Assembly (NCBI RefSeq): GCF_036373705.1
Contig: NC_089852.1
Location: forward strand, 33,245,707 to 33,309,706
Source of the DNA: Amia ocellicauda
Taxonomy: Eukaryota; Chordata; Actinopteri; Amiiformes; Amiidae
Direction: 5' to 3'
Length of the DNA: 64,000 nt
Positions 61,857-64,000 of this stretch are shown in pieces. Position numbers and translations under genes: made by a program. The notes under the pieces were generated by a model. That model saw nothing but the letters and a program-made list of their open reading frames with translations, was not told the origin of the DNA and made no database searches. Position 1 is the first letter of the stretch; the number at the start of each line of letters is the position of its first letter.

Positions 61857-63075
61857 TCACCTAAAGGATTATTAGGAACACCTGTTCAATTTCTCATTAA
61901 TGCAATTATCTAACCAACCAATCACATGGCAGTTGCTTCAATGCATTTAGGGGTGTGGTCCTGGTCAAGACAATCTCCTGAACTCCAAACTGAATGTCTG
62001 AATGGGAAAGAAAGGTGATTTAAGCAATTTTGAGCGTGGCATGGTTGTTGGTGCCAGACGGGCCGGTCTGAGTATTTCACAATCTGCTCAGTTACTGGGA
62101 TTTTCACACACAACCATTTCTAGGGTTTACAAAGAATGGTGTGAAAAGGGAAAAACAACCAGTATGCAGCAGTCCTGTGGGACGAAAATGCCTTGTTGAT
62201 GCTAGAGGTCAGAGGAGAATGGGCCGACTGATTCAAGCTGATAGAAGAGCAACTTTGACTGAAATAACCACTCGTTACAACCGAGGTATGCAGCAAAGCA
62301 TTTGTGAAGCCACAACACGTACAACCTTGAGGCGGATGGGCTACAACAGCAGAAGACCCCACCGGGTACCACTCATCTCCACTACAAATAGGAAAAAGAG
62401 GCTACAATTTGCACAAGCTCACCAAAATTGGACAGTTGAAGACTGGAAAAATGTTGCCTGGTCTGATGAGTCTCAATTTCTGGTGAGACATTCAGATGGT
62501 AGAGTCAGAATTTGGCGTAAACAGAATGAGAACATGGATCCATCATGCCTTGTTACCACTGTGCAGGCTGGTGGTGGTGGTGTAATGGTGTGGGGGATGT
62601 TTTCTTGGCACACTTTAGGCCCCTTAGTGCCAATTGGGCATCGTTTAAATGCCACGGCCTACCTGAGCGTTGTTTCTGACCATGTCCATCCCTTTATGAC
62701 CACCATGTACCCATCCTCTGATGGCTACTTCCAGCAGGATAATGCACCATGTCACAAAGGTCGAATCATTTCAAATTGGTTTCTTGAACATGACAATGAG
62801 TTCACTGTACTAAACTGGCCCCCACACTCACCAGATCTCAACCCAATAGAGCATCTTTGGGATGTGGTGGAACGGGAGCTTCGTGCCCTGGATGTGCATC
62901 CCACAAATCTCCATCAACTGCAAGATGCTATCCTATCAATATGGGCCAACATTTCTAAAGAATGCTTTCAGCACCTTGTTGAATCAATGCCATGTAGAAT
63001 TAAGGCAGTTCTGAAGGCGAAAGGGGGGCAAACACAGTATTAGTATGGTGTTCCTAATAATCCTTTAGGTGAGTG
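61854..63075 (+). mobile_element. Tc1-like element, family C, copy 3 (inactive)
   Basis: Same CACTCACC...GGTGAGTG ends as the copies at 5345 and 19537, with TA repeats on both sides. The length is 1222 bp, one base more than the other two, matching a single-base insertion in the transposase gene. Orientation is opposite to the other two. Confidence 0.95.
62002..63043 (+). pseudogene. Tc1 transposase with one-base insertion
   Basis: From ATG 62002 the sequence matches the intact copies for about 60 residues. It then shifts frame because an extra A lies in GTGGGACGAAAATG near 62191 (the intact copies have GTGGGCGAAAATG). The remaining frame (to 63043) is open and keeps the three catalytic regions AWSDESQF, QQDNAPCHK and LNPIEHLWD. 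Apart from this and a few substitutions (SQFLVRH, PPHSPDL) the copy is close to the intact ones. Confidence 0.95.
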
Positions 63076-63149
63076 TATATATATATATATATATACAGAC
63101 AGGTTGCAAATTAAAGGAAAGACCAACATAAAGTGTCTCAGTAAGGTGT

Positions 63150-64000
63150 TGGGAACCACAAGCTGCCAGAACAGCTTCAATGCTCTTGGCACAGATTCTA
63201 CGTGTTTCTGGACTGTACTGGAGGGATGAAAACCATTCTTCCAAAAGATATTCCCTCATTTGGTGTTTTGATGATGGTGGAGGAGAGCGCTGTCTAACAC
63301 GTCGGTCCAGAATCTCCCATAGGTGTTCAATCGGGTTGAGATCTGGTCATTGCGAAGGCCATAGCAAATGATTCACATAATTTTCATACTCATCAAACCA
63401 TTCAGTGAGCCCTCGTGCCCTGTGAATGGGGGCATTGTCATCCTGGAATAGACCACTCCCATCAAGATAGAAATTTTTCACCACAGGATAAAAGTGATCA
63501 ATCAGAATAACTTTGTAATGATTTGCAGTGACCCTTCCCTCTAAGGCAGGGGTACCCAATGTGTGTTGATGGAGAGCCAATTTCCAGAGGTTGCATGGGA
63601 TGGGGGGGGCTGCAGTAGAAAATTAACCACCAATGAAAACAAAATATTTCACAAATTATACTTTTTTATTTCCTATACATTTCTGTTAGGGAACATTTAT
63701 GAACTTTAATTGTTGTTTTATTATTTTCCCCCAAATTACATGTGCAATTTGTAACAGAAAATGTTCAGAAAGTGTACAAATATAGTAAAGACTCAGAAAA
63801 GGGGTGGTTGAAAGTTGGCTTTGGGGAGCCACACCAAACATCCTTGAGGACCACATTTGGCCCTCAGGCCGCACTTTGGGAACCCCTGCTCTAAGGGGAC
63901 AAGTGGACCCAAACCATGCCAGGAAAATGCACCCCACAGCATTACAGAGCCTCTGGACCCCCTCACTGTAGGGGTCAAGCAGTCAGGCCTGTACTGTTCT
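63150..64000 (-). pseudogene. Tc1 transposase, partial, interrupted
   Basis: Minus-strand pieces: GSVMLWGAFSWHGLGPLVPL (63900-63978), then after the MITE EGRVTANHYKVILIDHFYPV and LFQDDNAPIHRARGLTEWF with the second catalytic aspartate (63347-63545). A TGA replaces a codon directly before the region of the third catalytic acid near 63350, and the C-terminal part [20 protein letters not shown] follows to about 63150. The N-terminal half lies outside the window. Confidence 0.85.
63547..63888. mobile_element. hAT-type MITE, 342 bp, with 8-bp target duplication
   Basis: The ends are CAGGGGTACCCAA and its near inverse TTTGGGAACCCCTG, flanked by CTCTAAGG on both sides (63539-63546, 63889-63896). 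The terminal sequence and 8-bp duplication are typical of hAT elements. There is no coding capacity. Confidence 0.92.

Larger units (their letters stand above)
63096..64000 (-). mobile_element. Tc1-like element, family E, runs off the window
   Basis: The terminal repeat starts CAGACAGGTTGCAAATTAAA after TA, and the element continues beyond base 64000. A hAT-type MITE is nested at 63547-63888. Only 20 bases of TA repeat separate it from the family C copy. Confidence 0.85.

Overview
The window looks like nuclear DNA of a ray-finned fish; the species cannot be named from the sequence. It carries six intact single-coding-exon olfactory receptor (OR) genes of the class I (OR51/52-like) type. They sit in AT-rich, intron-style DNA crowded with Tc1/mariner transposons, DIRS-like retroelements, solo LTRs, small foldback elements and two Maverick/Polinton copies. 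No bacterial-type genes, CRISPR arrays or rRNA genes were seen.

Layout. 1-9042 is repeat debris: a non-LTR retrotransposon tail, an OR 3' relic, DIRS debris, a truncated Tc1, and a decayed Polinton fragment (4140-8473) that itself contains an intact Tc1 copy (5345-6565). 10196-26100 holds three minus-strand ORs (10196-11176, 21154-22137, 24587-25567). They belong to duplicated blocks whose flanking segments recur in the same order. 26483-44213 is one 17.7-kb Polinton/Maverick with matching terminal inverted repeats and a near-perfect 6-bp target duplication. It interrupts the third duplicated block, and the unoccupied paralogous site is visible near 22950. Inside it lie a Tc1 copy and two solo LTRs. 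44214-51557 holds the rest of that block with DIRS debris and a second large insertion. 51558-58573 holds one more minus-strand OR and two plus-strand ORs. 58574-64000 has no host gene; it ends in nested Tc1 and hAT-type elements.

Polinton content. The left arm reads on the plus strand: a six-exon spliced gene of unknown function, DNA polymerase B (broken, palm domain deleted), packaging ATPase (stop in the P-loop) and a shortened small basic protein. The right arm reads on the minus strand from the right TIR inward: two related small proteins, two unknown proteins, integrase with chromodomain, penton-like minor capsid protein, a basic core-like protein, major capsid protein and adenain-like protease. 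Nearly all are frameshifted, so the element is an old, inactive copy. The spliced gene and the first right-arm gene are uninterrupted. At four gene junctions the upstream stop codon is followed by exactly two bases and then the next ATG, which suggests translation by termination and reinitiation on polycistronic messages.

OR organisation. Each of the four minus-strand ORs has a conserved upstream segment with a TATA-like TTTAAG and, in three of them, a clear GTGAG splice donor. A clean splice acceptor lies about 30-40 bases before the ATG, so each gene probably has a non-coding first exon. Coordinates of decayed elements are approximate to tens of bases unless terminal repeats or target duplications are given.
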